This document shows positions 21,577 through 34,117 of a DNA stretch of 64,000 bases, one piece after another. The stretch lies in the NCBI GenBank assembly GCA_032622095.1, contig CP136061.1, forward strand, positions 251,731,582-251,795,581. The letters run 5' to 3'. Origin of the DNA: Siphonodentalium dalli (lineage: Eukaryota; Mollusca; Scaphopoda; Gadilida; Siphonodentaliidae). The position numbers and the translations under genes were made by a program. The notes below the pieces were generated by a model. It did no database searches, had not been told where the DNA came from, and saw only the letters and a program-made list of their open reading frames with translations. Position 1 is the first letter of the stretch. Every line of letters starts with the position of its first letter.

Positions 21577-24290
21577 ACTAGCCGATGAGCCCGACGTTGT
21601 CCGGGCTATTCAAAAAACAAATTTCAAGTCAATAGCTCCACCCGTTTCCGAGATCTGGTCTGCGCATGCGCAAAGCTGGCGTCGCACGGGCTCGGCGACC
21701 CAATAAAATTCGTATCCGGGGCAAGATACATTCACATACCAAATTTCAAGTCGATAGCTCCACCCGTTTTCGAGATCTCGTCTGCGCATGCGTGAAGCTG
21801 GTGTCGCACGGGCTTGGCGACCGATATAATTCGTATCCGGGCAAGATACATTCACATACCAAATTTTAAGTCGATAGCTCCACCCATTTCCGAGATCTCG
21901 TCTGCGCATGCGCTGCACGGGCGTCACACGGGCTCACCAATACGACAACGACCACCGCCTGGTCAAATTACACACACGTACCAAGTTTCGTCCCGATCGG
22001 TCGAGAATCGTAGATTTGTATTAATGACAAACAGACAGACAGACAGAGGTCTTCAAAATATATATGAGACTAGCCGATTAGCCCGACGTTGTTCGGGCTA
22101 TTAAAAAACCAAATTTCAAGTCGATAGCTCCACCCGTTTCCGATATCTGGTCTGCGCATGCGCGAAGATGGCGTCGCACGGGCTCGGCGACCCGATAAAA
22201 TTCGTATCCGAGGCAAGATACATTTACATAGCAAATTTCAAGTCGATGGCTCCACCAGTTTCCGAGATCTGGTCTGCGCATGCGCGAGGCTGGCGTCGCA
22301 CGGGCTCGGTGACCCGATAAAATTCGTATCCGGGGCAAGATTCATTCACATACCAAATTTCAAGTCGATAGCTCCACCCGTTGCCGAGATCTCGTCTGCG
22401 CATGCGCGAAGCCGGCGTCGCACGGACTCGGCGATTCGATAAAATTCGTATTCGGGGCAAGATACATTCACATACCAAATTTCAAGTCGATAGCTCCACC
22501 CGTTTCCGATATCTCGTCTGCGCATGCGCTGCACGGGCGTTGCACGGGCTCGCTAATACGACAAAGACCGCCGCCTGGTCAAACTACACACACGTACCAG
22601 GTTTCGTCCCGATCGGTCGAGAATCGTAGATTTGTATTAAGGACAGACAGACAGACAAACAGACAGGTCTTCAAAATATATATGAGACTAGCCGATGAGC
22701 CCGACGTTGTCCGGGCTATTCAAAAACCAAATTTCAAGTCGATAGCTCTACCCGTTTCCGAGATCTGGTCTGCGCATGCGCGAAGCTGGTGTCGCACGGG
22801 CTCGGCGACCCGATAAAATTCGTATCCGGGGCAAGATACATTCACATAGCAAATTTCAAGTCGATAGCTCCACCCGTTTCCGAGATCTGGTCTGCGCATG
22901 CGCGAAGCTGGCGTCGCACGGGCTCGGCGACCCGATAAAATTCGTATCCGGGGCAAGACACATTCACATACCAAATTTCAAGTCGATAGCTCCACCCGTT
23001 GCCGAGATCTCGTCTGCGCATGCGCGAAGCTGGCGTCGCACGGGCTCGGCGACCCGATAAAATTCGCATCCGGGGCAAGATACATTCACATACCAAATAT
23101 CAAGTCGATAGCTCCACCCGTTTCGAGATCTCGTCTGCGCATGCGCGAAGCGGGCGCCGCACGGGCTCGCCAATACGACAACGTTCACCGCCTGGTCAAA
23201 CTACACACACGTACCAAGTTTCGTCCCGATCGGTCGAGAATCGTAGATTTGAATAAATGACAGACAGACAGACAAACAAACAAACATACATACAGACAGA
23301 GGTCTTCAAAATATATATGAGATATATATTTTGAAGACCTCTGTTTGTCTGTATGTTTGTCTGTATGTCTGTATGTTTGTTTGTCATTTATACAAATCTA
23401 CGATTCTCGACCGATCGGGACGAAACTTGGTACGTGGGTGTAGTTTGACCAGGCGGTGGACGTTGTCGTATTGGCGAGCCCGTGCGGCGCCCGCTTCGCG
23501 CATGCGCAGACGAGATCTCGGAAACGGGTGGAGCTATCGACTTGAAATTTGCTATGTGAATGTATCTTGTCCCGGATACGAATTTTATCGGGTCGCCGAC
23601 CCCGTGCGACGCCAGCTTCGCGCATGTGCAGACGAGATCTCGGAAACAGGTGGAGCTATCGACTTGAAATTTGGTATGTGAATGTATCTTGTCCCGATTA
23701 CGAATTTTATCGGGTCGCCGAGCCCGTGCGACGCCAGCTTCGCGCATGCGCAGACCAGATCTCAGAAACGGGTGGAGCTATCGACTTGAAATATTTTTGA
23801 ATAGCCCGGACAACGTCGGGCTCATCGGCTAGTCTCATATATATTTTGAAGACCTCTGTCTGTTTGTCTGTTTGTCTGTTTGTCATTTATACAAATCTAC
23901 GATTCTCGACCGATCGGGACGAAACTTGGTACGTGTGTGTAGTTTGACCAGGCGGTGGACGTTGTCGTATTGGCAAGTCCGTGCGGCGCCCACTTCGCGC
24001 ATGCGCAGACGATATCTCGGAAACGGGTGGAGCTATCGACTTGAAATTTGGTATGTGAATGTATCTTGCCCCGGATGCGAATTTTATCGGGTCGCCGAGC
24101 CCGTGCGACGCCAGCTTCGCGCATGCGCAGACCAGATCTCGGAAACGGGTAGAGCTATCGACTTGAAATCGTCGGGCTGGGTAGAGCTATCGACTTGAAA
24201 TTTTCGCAGACCAGATCTCGGAAACGGGTGGAGCTATCAACTTGAAATTTGGTTTTTGAATAGCCCGGACAACGTCGGGCTCATCGGCTA
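21577..24290. mobile_element. Cluster of elements built from 122-bp repeats, inverted at 23320
   Basis: Three head-to-tail blocks (starting 21577, 22069 and 22687) each begin 'actagccgatgagcccgacg', hold one or more 122-bp units with 'gcgcatgcgcgaagctgg', and end 'gtttcgtcccgatcggtcga', then GACA repeats, then 'aggtcttcaaaatatatat'. Two blocks in reverse orientation follow (23322-23833 and 23834-24290). The turn point is an exact palindrome around 23320. The whole sits in the left arm of the foldback element, and the right arm shows the uninterrupted sequence. All apparent open frames here repeat with the unit and are not genes. The last 100 bases are scrambled (24150-24240). Confidence 0.85.
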
Positions 24291-24807
24291 TATAATATAT
24301 AATTATTCTCTGCGTTATCAGAAAATGTAGCAAATTGTAACCAATTTGGTTATTATACGTTTTAGTTAATTAACTGACAATTAAATGTTCTATTTTGGCT
24401 GTACCAGTTCCGTATAGGGCATGACAAATTCATTTTAAATTATGGAATTTTACGGAGAACTTCTTTTGTGATTCTGACCATATTATTGGAAGGAAATGGG
24501 CAGAACTTTGAGACGGAACTGAGATGAACCATAATATGTGACTCTTCTGGTCCATTATGATAAACAAATATCAACTGGATACAGGATGGATGCCAAGATG
24601 GTAGCCAGGGAGTTACTCTATGCTCATAGGTGAGGTGAATAGGTATACATGGAGTTAGTGTATGTCATGAATGATGTGAATATGCATACAATGAGTGACT
24701 ATATGGCTATGAGTGTGTTGTCCATAGTGAGATGTATAGGTATACAGGGAAAGGTCATGGTCAGGTGTGTGGTGAATCGGTATGAATGGAGTTGACTGTA
24801 TGATGTA

Positions 24808-25181
24808 CCCCGCTCGACAAAACAAGTGTCCATTGGCACCGCGGTGTATTTGGCGTTCGGCCGCGGTGTCAGCCTTTGTAACTGCGGTTGAGCACCGCGG
24901 CCGAAAGCAAGTACACTGCGACCGAACGTCAAGTACACCTTGGCCGAAAGGCAACTACAACGCGGCCGAATGGCATGTTCACCGTGGTTAGATTTCTGGT
25001 TTGTATCATCTTTTTTCAGTTTAATGAACGTACACCGCAGCAACTACACCATGGCCGAATGGCAAGTACACTGCGGCCCGACTGTAGTTAGCCGGTGGAG
25101 CCGCAGTGTTGTTGCATTTCGGCCGCGGTGGCAACGATAACCGCACCGTGGTTAAGTGGACACTTGTTTTGTCCAGCAGGG
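24808..25181. mobile_element. 374-bp TA MITE, copy in the left arm
   Basis: Ends CCCCGCTCGACAAAACAAGT and the complement of CCCTGCTGGACAAAACAAGT, with TA on both sides (24806-24807 and 25182-25183). The interior is rich in 'ccgcggccgaa' and 'caccgcgg' words. The right arm of the foldback element has the empty site near 26206. Confidence 0.85.
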
Positions 25182-25189
25182 TATGGTTG

Positions 25190-26476
25190 TGTGTATACTG
25201 TACGGGTGCACCCGGTGTGCCTGTATTGACATTGATGTGGTGTATGGATATAGCTACATGGTCATGGGTGGGATTTACACGTGTTTCTGTATGATCACGG
25301 ATGGGGTGTGTGGATAAATAGTGAGTGATTTTATGGCTACGAGTAATGTGTATGGTATACATATTCACCTCACCATTGGCCATGTCACTCACTGTATCCC
25401 ATTTGTCACTCCATAGCCGAATAGCCACTCAATATATACTAATACACCCCAGCCATGTCAGTATAGTCACTCCATGTGTGCATATGCACATCATCCATGG
25501 TCATATAGCCACTCGCTATATACACATACACCTCGCACATTACCATATAGCAACACCATTGTATACCCGCATAACCTACACATGACCATACCGCCACGAG
25601 TCGCCAAGCAGGAACATCAGGTATACTCACCCACCTGACACATGACCATTTAGTCACTCCCGGCATAGATATTCATTACATTGATGTCACTCCTTGTATA
25701 CCTACTCATTTCACCATTGACCATACAATCACTACCTGTAAACATTTTCCACACACAGTCATATACATGTAACCACTCGATATATACATATGAAGCCCAC
25801 CCTAGACCATAGAGTCACTCCAGGTATACATATGCACCTCACCACTGGCCATTCAGTCCTTCCAGATATACAAAAAAAAACCCGCACACACGACCACTCA
25901 TACCATTCATACTTGCATATATATATCACACATGACAGTTCAGCAACGTACTGTATAATCATACACGCCATCCATGATCATACAGCTAATCCCTACACAC
26001 ATACCAATGATAATACATCCACGAGATATAAACATATACATCCCATCCGTTACCACAAGGACACTCCCTATATACCCACACGATAATGTCCACCAGCTTA
26101 CTCCAGGTATGCATATACACTTCAATCATGACAGTACAGTCATTCCATGTATACCACACACATTGCCCGTAACCATAAATGCACCCGTACAAGATACACA
26201 CAACCATACACCATATAGTCACTCCATTCATACCGATTCACGCCACACCTGACCATGACCTCTCCCTGTATACCTATACATCTCACTATGGACAACACAC
26301 TCATAACCATATAGTCACTCATTGTATACATATTCACATCATTCAAGACATACCCTAACTCCATGCATACCTATTCACATCAAATATGATCATAGAGTAA
26401 CTCCCTGGCTACCATCTTGGCATGCATCCTGTATCCAGTTGATATTGGTTTATCATAATGGACCAGAAGAGCCACA
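25190..26476. repeat. Minisatellite loop of the foldback element (about 42-bp period)
   Basis: Many degenerate units combine 'catacagtcactcc', 'tgtatacatatacacctcac' and 'catgaccata'. Opposite-strand units occur at 24600-24800. Open frames in this stretch only reflect the repeat. Confidence 0.75.
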
Positions 26477-26478
26477 TA

Positions 26479-26852
26479 CCTGCTGGACAAAACAAGTGTC
26501 CATTTAACCGAGGTGTGGTTAGGGTTGCCACCGCGGCCGAAATGCTACTACACCGCAGCTCCACTGACTAACTACAGTTGGGCCGCGGTGTACCTGTCAT
26601 TCAGCCATGATGTAGTTGCCACGGTGTACGTTCATTAAACTGAAAAAAGACGATACAAACCAGAAATCTAACCACGGTGTGCATGCCATTCGGCCGCGTT
26701 GTAGTTGCCTTTCGGCCAAGGTGTATTTGCCGTTTGGCCGAAGTGTACATGCCGTTCGGCCGCGGTGCTCAACTGCAGTTACAAACTCTGACACCGCGGC
26801 TGAACGGCAAAAACACCGCTGTGCCACTGGACACTTGTTTTGTCCAGCAGGG
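26479..26852. mobile_element. 374-bp TA MITE, copy in the right arm
   Basis: Ends CCTGCTGGACAAAACAAGTG and complement, with TA at 26477-26478 and 26853-26854. It has the same length and family as 24808-25181. The left arm shows the uninterrupted target near 24535 ('ccataatatgtgactctt'). Confidence 0.85.
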
Positions 26853-28155
26853 TATTATGGTTCATCTCAGTTCCGTCTCAAAGTTCTGCCCATTTCCTTT
26901 CAATAATATGGTCAGAATCACAAAAGAGGTTCTCCGCAAAATTCCATACTTTAAAATAAATTTGTCATGCCCCATACGGAACTGGGACAACCATAATATA
27001 ACATTTAGTTGTCAGTTAATTAACTAACACGTATAATAACCAAGTGAGTCACAATTTGCTACATTTTCGGATAACGCAGATAATAATGGTATATATATAA
27101 TGTTATAATGATATATGTAAAACAAATAACTTATTACCAATTTGGTTGCCATATTGGAAGCCATCTTGAGCAATTTGTTCTATAAACACCGTAGTGTGAC
27201 ACATTTAAGATAGACCAATACAATAAACACCTTTAAATCCAAAGATAATTACATATTACTAGAAAAATGGTCCAAACCTGAAAAGTACATTTTTGCCGAT
27301 ATTTATGTCAAGTCTTTGAGAGAAACGTCCAATAGTTTTGGTGATGTCAGTGGTGGCAACAGTAGCAATCAACCATGGTGCAGCAGACATGTTAGTATTC
27401 AATGTATAGAAGGCATCATAGCCAATTGTGTACATCAACCACACCTTGTAAGCGATTGCAGGTCACCCTAGGGCGATATTTACCATTTTTCCATATTTTG
27501 GCGGCCATTTTGGCAGTCATTTTGAGCCAAAGTAAGAATTTTGGTTCCAGTGAGTTGGAATATTCATAGGTAATGGTATGCCTCACATAATTGCAACCTT
27601 CTGTTCATTCCTTGTTGAAATATGACTAGAATCCCAGTTGTGATTTTTTTGTGAAATTTTATAACGCGTTCTGTAAAATCGAATTTTTGAGGGATCACAA
27701 GTGGATAGGACCCCAATAATTGCATATTTAATTGCTCCAATGATCAGTTAATATATAAAATACAAAATAAAGTCATTTTACTGAACCAGTTCCAAACAGC
27801 ATGAACTGATCTAGAAGATATTTGTGAAAAAATGTCATATTTTCAACTTCCGGCGGCCATTTTGGTGGCCATCTTGGATGACGAGTTTCAATTTTGGCCC
27901 AAACTAGTGTCATTATGTCTTAGCTTCATGAAAATATATACATTTTACTAGATTAGTCATGTGAATTTGCAACAAATTCCAAGCTACTGGTTTTACGCCT
28001 GGGAAAAATTGGGGGGGGGGTATACTTTTTAGGGCGCTATAAAAAAAATTGCTCAAGGCTGACAGATGGCCAGCCGATCAAATCTTGATGTCGGATACCT
28101 GAATATACAAAATCCGCAGAGAAAAAAACTTTATACGCAAAAACAAGCATTCGTG

Positions 28156-29102
28156 AATTTCGGGTGTTTACCGCTCAAACAATCCGCGAACAGATCAGAA
28201 TTCGTTGACGCGATATCTGCAACTGCTTCGTGCGGCGAAGGGGAGTTGTATTGTTGTCGTTTTACGAATTTGTTCAGTTTGGTAAAGTCAACACGCAGTC
28301 TGATGTTATTATAATTCTTTTTGAAGTCGTGACGATAGGTGCACACCAGTCAGTTGGTTCAGCAACATGTGTGATTATTATATGGTTCTCAACAAGTTGC
28401 TCCAGTTTTGCGTTGGAGCTTATCGCGATAACCATACGCCACTGTCATCTGTCATAGGTACATTTATACAAAACAGTTTGGCATTAGCATCAAGCTCAAT
28501 TTTAAATTTAAATTGCTCACCAGGCATGGATCTGATTACGCTATCAACGCATCCAAGAATTCATGAATTCATGAAGGTCAGAAATGGCAATCGTGTCTGA
28601 TGTTAATGTATCAAGAGAACTTTCTGTGGTCGGTGATTTAGTTTCCTACTTATCATACAAATCGCCTTTGTTGATTCATCACATTGAGAAAATGAGATGT
28701 CAATGTGAAAGGTTTATGTAAGACCAGTTGACGTTGGAAGTCGATCGCGTTGTATCGCATGCATGTGGTCGGATAACTCAAGTGAATCTTACTGGACACT
28801 GTTAACCGAATGAGAACCCACTGGTGTAGATTGGACTTGTGTACGGTAATTTGCAGGAAGTATTCTGTACTCGGAATGCAAACCATGACACGTTCAGTTC
28901 GTTGTAGCAGGTGTGTGTTCTCTGATATTGACGTGAGCAGCATTTGTTGCATTTCATGATCATCGGCCGCTCTAAGTACCACAATAGGGCGTTTCTTATG
29001 CGTCTGACGTTTGTATTCGGAACTTGTATAAGTATGCATCGTCGGTACAAGTAACTTCACGACAATGGCGTTTTTCTGCTTCGTCAACTCTGAATATGTC
29101 AA
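28156..29102 (-). pseudogene. Ty3/gypsy pol relic, upstream part (N-terminal half of RT)
   Basis: On the - strand, 28500-28156 shows, across several frameshifts, an EPTDWCAPIV-like segment (TDWCAPIVTTSKKN), then RLRVDFTKLNKFVKR and SPSPHEAVADIASTNS, the conserved N-terminal part of gypsy RT. Further upstream (28650-29102) an open frame of 149 codons has no domain I can name and may belong to the preceding polyprotein; a second frame reaches 29370. The RT continues at 20525 leftward, beyond the inserted foldback element. Old and broken. Confidence 0.75.
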
Positions 29103-29495
29103 CAGCTTGTATCAAGCTTATATATTTCTGAGTCAGTAGTTTCTTGCCTGTATCGAGATTACGAATTTCGGTCACGATTTGATCTCGTAACTTGATAAAT
29201 TTCCGACATTCTGTGACAACATTCAATTGTCCATATATACACAGGCATTGGACGGTCAGTGTGAACGCACCCTTATATAGGAGATGGACAATGTTGGAGA
29301 CAGTATCACGAAAATAGGTGATAGATCGAGGCGACATATGACATTTCCCAACTTTCTCGCATGTATGCAACTATAAACTTTGGTCCCCGTATCTATAAAC
29401 TTTGGTTCTCCTGATCTAGTTAGATTTATTGACATCGGGAGAAGATATACTTACACTCCATTCGCAGCTTCTCTTTTATTTAATTTTTTGCCTGA
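29103..29495. other. Possible outer part of the gypsy relic
   Basis: An open frame on the - strand (29370-28996) gives no domain I recognise. Its position suggests gag-pol remains, but this is not supported by motifs. Confidence 0.25.
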
Positions 29496-29499
29496 GTGA

Positions 29500-29573
29500 T
29501 CTGGTGATTCGGAAATTAAGTGGGCATTTAAGGTTCATACCTTAAATGCCCACTTAACTTTCGAATCACCAGA
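29500..29573. repeat. Near-perfect hairpin, 35-bp arms
   Basis: TCTGGTGATTC...GTGGGCATTTAAGGT pairs with its complement around 'tcat', with about three mismatches. Probably a solo palindromic MITE. Confidence 0.8.
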
Positions 29574-29989
29574 CCACATTATATACAACATATTCCATAT
29601 TATATACCATTTGAAAACATTATATTATCAACTTAACCGGTCTAATAAACTGTAAACGTGTTGATTTTGTCAAGGTACCGACGTGTGTTCTGTGCTTAAT
29701 TTAGATCTGGTCTGAACTGTCAGTCTAGTATTCTCAGTGGAAGGGGAATGACTCTATCTCTTAATTGTGAATTGTGATGCATTCTCGGGTAAATAATGGG
29801 GGGAATATTGGTGTGAATATGAGAATCCCTGTCACTTGGTGGACACTTCTATAGTCTGGTCGATAAACTCAAATTTTAGGGTCAACCTAGAAAAAATTCG
29901 GACTAAGTTGGTTTTTATATCATTTTGAAGAGGACGCTCTCCTCTATAACATATCCAAAATCCGCTAAAATCCGCTATGAGCATTTTTT

Positions 29990-31190
29990 GTAATTCAAGA
30001 TGGCGTCCAAGATGGCTGCCATTTTCCTATAAGTCAGCTTGATGCAATTTAGTGAGGATATCTTGTCATATGTATACACATGTATACATTTTTGTGAAGC
30101 TAAGACATAACGCCACCTGTATGTGCCAAAATTGGAACTCCCCGTCCAAGATGGCCGCCAAAATGGCGACCGGAATTGGAATTTTTACGTTTTTTACAAA
30201 TACCTTTAAGATAAGTTTCTGTGGTTTGAAACTGGTTCAGATATGTGAGATTATTTTGTATTTATCATGTTAACTGACCATTGGAGCAATGAAATATGCT
30301 GTGCGTGGGGTCCACACCCCTTCCGATCACTAAACAATTCGATTTTACAAAACGCGGTATAACATTTCACAAAAGATTCCCATTGGGATTCTGGTCATAT
30401 TTCATCAAGAAGTGGGAAGACTGTGCAATGTAAGTAATGCATTCTATATCTTATTGATATTCGAACTCAATGATACAAAAAGTGTCACTTTGGCTCAAAA
30501 TGGCCGCCAAAATATGGAAAATGGTAATTATTATCACAGCGTGCCATGCAACCGCTTACAAGTTGTGGTGATGCACACAATTGACTATTCTGTCTTATAT
30601 ACATTGAATACCAACATTTCTTATGCACCTTGATTAATTTTTACTATTTACTATTCTGAAATGACCAGAATTACAAATCACAAACAGCATCAAACTCGGC
30701 CATTTTTTTCAAGTAAAATGGAACTATCTTTAGTATCAAAGGTTCTTTTTATTTTGATATGCCTTAAATATGCCATAGTGTGGTGTTTTAGACAATATTA
30801 CTCAAGATGACTTGCAAAAGGAAAATGAAAAAGTTTATATTCCGAACATTATTCTCTGCTGTTCCGAAATGGTAGCAAATTGTGACTTACTTGGTTATGA
30901 AGCATGCTACTTAATCAACTGACAACTTAATCTTATATTCTGGTTGTCCCAGCACTTTATGAGGCACGACAAATTCATTTAAAGGGATGCAGTATGGATT
31001 TTGCCGAACACCTCTTTTGGGATTCTGTCCATGTTTTTGTTAACGGAAACGGACAGAACGTTGAAACTGAACTGAAAGGGATCATACTGTGTGGCTACTC
31101 TGGCCCATTAGCATCAAAATTTATTAACTTATAAACTATTGTCAGGAAACCCGTTTTCTTCACATTGCATATAAAACGCAATTAATGTGG
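29990..31190 (+). mobile_element. Diverged left arm of a second foldback element
   Basis: Follows the same order of landmarks as 20780-21590 and 24300-24530: 'gaagctaagacataa', 'aagatggccgccaaaatggc', 'cgattttacaaaacgcggta', 'caaaatggccgccaaaatat', and 'gttaat'-type words, with roughly 80% similarity by eye. It leads into the same minisatellite family at 31245. Confidence 0.7.
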
Positions 31191-31244
31191 AGAACACTCT
31201 GATATTACCGCTATCGATTAACATATCCTTGAGTTATTGTGGAA

Positions 31245-31619
31245 AGCGATAGTCACACAAAGGTGCACCAGTACAAATCACACATGAGCATGCAGTCACT
31301 CCATATATACATGAACACCACATAAATGTCCATGTGCCACTCGCTGTATATACATACACCTCACCCATTACCATACAGTCACAGTTGGGTTTACCCATAC
31401 ACCAACGCATGACCCTATAGCCGTAAATAACCACGCAGACACCCCAGGTATACTCCTACACCTCACACGACTACATACATTGAACATAAAGTAACCTCTT
31501 GTATACATATTCGTCTCGCCATTGGCCATACAGTCACTCCATGCGTATGAATTTGTCACATGCATAGCTATATAGCCACTAAAGCTATACATATACACCT
31601 CACCGATGACCATACAGTC
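31245..31619. repeat. Minisatellite, related to 25190-26476
   Basis: Degenerate units with 'agtcactcc', 'tatacatacacctcac' and 'accatacagtcac'. Interrupted by the hAT-like element at 31620. Confidence 0.7.
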
Positions 31620-32383
31620 TAGAGCCCGAAGCCGCCATCGCACGACGCCGCCGCCAGCCATATTGGCCACAAGCCACCGCCAGCCATATTATTTCTAACG
31701 CCAGCCACTTTTAAAAATCTCCGCCGCCGGAATTGTAAAATGGCTGAGCCGTGTGCATAGGCTTATATGTCAAACACAACTGTACTGTGAATCGCAAAGA
31801 ACTGAACCGCATTGCCTAATATTGGCATACTCGCATGGACACGGCATGGTTGTTATATTATCAGAACACCTGGCCCCTTAATGTGGAATAGACTCCCAAT
31901 GCATGCTTTCATATAACTAAATGGGCGCGTCCATTCGGTATTGAAAGGGTTAAAATATAAATTGTTTATATTGATAACACACAGTCTCAGACATCACTGG
32001 CATTTGTCAATATATACACATAAGAATAGAAAATAGTTTGAAATATTATATATCATTACTATCGGGTTCAGCATTCAATGATGCATGCATATATCGCAAG
32101 ATGGCAGTGATGATAGCAGTCTGAAGTAGACAGAAGTCCCAATGTAACTACTTATACCGATTAGATGGGAAACTACATACATGTAGTATATCCATGCCAG
32201 TTCTTCTTGAATTTTCGCCATAATGGAAAAGCCCAACATCAAAAGATTACGTGTGGTCTCGAATTATGCTAACGCAAACAAAAAAACGGCGTCTATAACC
32301 GGTAACAGGGGATTAGGAACATTTCGGCCACGAAAATCGGTTGAGCCAGCCATGAAAACTATTTGTCGTGGCTTCGGGGTCTA
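31620..32383. mobile_element. hAT-like non-autonomous element with 8-bp target duplication
   Basis: Begins TAGAGCCCGAAGCC and ends with the complement of TAGACCCCGAAGCC. ATACAGTC is present on both sides (31612-31619 and 32384-32391), within the minisatellite. There is no coding capacity in its 764 bases. Short 'gccgccagccatatt' repeats occur near the left end. Confidence 0.8.
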
Positions 32384-32391
32384 ATACAGTC

Positions 32392-32877
32392 ACTACTGGT
32401 ATACATGTTCGCTAAATCCATGATCATACATCACTTCGTGTATACCTATTTGCCTCACCAGTGGTCATACAGTCTCACTCCCTGTATATATATACATATA
32501 TGCGACACCCGTGGCCATATAGCCACTCAAGATATATATATACACCCAAAACCATAGAGTCACTCCAGGTATATACACATAGACCTCACCAAAGGCCTTA
32601 CAGCCCTTCTAGATATTTCATTGTCCCGCGCATATGGCCATGCATACACCCCAGACTTGCATATACACCTGACCCATGACAATTCAGCCGCTCGCTGTAT
32701 ACGCATACATAACATTCGTGATCATAGTCACTCCGTGTATATCAATTCACCCCACCATTAATTTTGCCATACTGTCAATCAATATATACATATTGGACGT
32801 GCCATGGCCATATATTCACTCATGATATACATATACACCTCACCCATGACACGGTGTCATTCCAGGTGTGTGTGTAG

Positions 32878-32931
<54 letters not shown>

Positions 32932-33420
32932 CATCAATGGCCATACAGCCCTTCTAGATATACCAATACCCCGCACACACCGCCATTCGTACACTTCAGA
33001 CTTATATACAGCTCAACCGTGACAATTCAGCCACTCGCTGTATACTTATATTCCCTCTCCATGAGCATTCAGCTATTCACAGTATGATTGTACACACCAC
33101 CAATGACAATACAATAGACCAATCACCATGAGGTCACTCTCTATATACACTAGCCGCCAATGACCAGCAAAGTGTACTTCAGGTATGTATATACACTTCA
33201 ACAATGACCGTGCAGTCATTCCATGTACACATATACACATTGCCCATAACCATACAACCACACCCTAGTTATGCATACACCAGTCATTACCATACATCCA
33301 ACATATGTATACATATACACCCACCCATGACAATACAGCCACCCGATGTACATGTGTACAGCCCACCCCTGACCACACAGTCACTCCATGTATACATACA
33401 GGACAGTGTAGCTGCTCTCG
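32392..33420. repeat. Minisatellite continuation, with a (TA)n run
   Basis: Continues the 31245 array after the hAT-like insertion. Units contain 'catacagcc', 'gtatacatatacacc' and 'ccatgac'. A pure TA run of about 50 bases lies at 32878-32929. Confidence 0.7.
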
Positions 33421-33756
33421 CTATGCCCATATACCACTCCAATGACCAGACAGCCACTCACTGTAAACGTGTTCATCTCACACGTCACGTCCATACTAAA
33501 CCCGAAATGTCTCTAATAAATGCCTCTATCGTGAGCTACAAGATCATTACCATCACTTTTATGTATGGTGGCCATTGTTTTTCATAGGATGAACTAATAA
33601 CGCAGGACATGGGTTTGCTCATTTACGGGAGAATCACCCTCATGCGAAAATGGCCAATGACAATTAGATTTGGAAACAAATCTCAGAAAATCGCTTAATC
33701 TCACTTAACTCGTTAATAGTTACTGAGTATAGCTGCTGGCCTGCGCATGTTTAGTG
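33421..33756. other. Spacer, nothing recognised
   Basis: End of the minisatellite and unique-looking sequence. No gene or element boundary was identified. Confidence 0.4.
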
Positions 33757-33758
33757 TA

Positions 33759-34117
33759 CCTTTAGACGACCACGACACAATCGTAAGTGGAGGAATCGGG
33801 CCCGACGAGATCGTGGAAAGTTTGTTCAGACGATTGCGATGTCACGTGCATTATGATATCGTAGGTTGTTCTACAGCATGTGATTGACTACCCAACGGTT
33901 ATTTCCAGCTACGATTTTTACGTACACACGACTGCGATTACGTCGCAAGTGGAGGTAACCAATTAAGGATACGCCACGATTTCGCATCTAAAATCAAACA
34001 GCGCTTGATATTAATTTATGACCTACGATTTTGACGTGGGCATGCGCAGTCCATATCCCGGTTACTTCCTACGACGGAAATCTTTCCACTTACGATTGTC
34101 TCGTGGTCGTCTGAAGG
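33759..34117. mobile_element. 359-bp TA MITE
   Basis: Ends CCTTTAGACGACCACGACAC and the complement of CCTTCAGACGACCACGAGAC, with TA on both sides (33757-33758 and 34118-34119). The interior has further 'cgtaagtgga' and 'acgattttgacg' words in both orientations. No coding capacity. Confidence 0.8.

Larger units (their letters stand above)
20526..28155. mobile_element. Large foldback (palindromic) element inserted in the gypsy relic
   Basis: The left arm (20526-21576, continuing at 24291-25190) is the near-identical reverse complement of the right arm (28155 back to about 26185). The termini read CACGGATGCGTGTTT on the left and, as complement, CACGAATGCTTGTTT on the right. The arms share 'caagatggc..ccaaaatggc' words, a 'gttaattaactgac' palindrome and a long C/G run. 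The loop, about 25190-26185, is a degenerate minisatellite of about 42 bp. No transposase or other protein motif is visible. Nested insertions are the 122-bp-repeat cluster (left arm) and two TA MITEs (one per arm). The arms split the gypsy RT sequence. A diverged relative lies at 29990-33420. Confidence 0.85.

Noticed and set aside
21610-24198. Many overlapping 60-120-codon frames on both strands
   Set aside because: They recur every 122 bp with the repeat unit and exist on both strands, so they are products of a tandem repeat without stops, not genes.
24655-26507. Frames of 60-135 codons in the foldback core
   Set aside because: They follow the degenerate minisatellite and the TA MITE. Residue patterns repeat and no family is recognisable.
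28066-28314. 82-codon frame on the + strand
   Set aside because: Antisense to the gypsy RT remains and the end of the foldback arm; the - strand carries the recognisable motifs.
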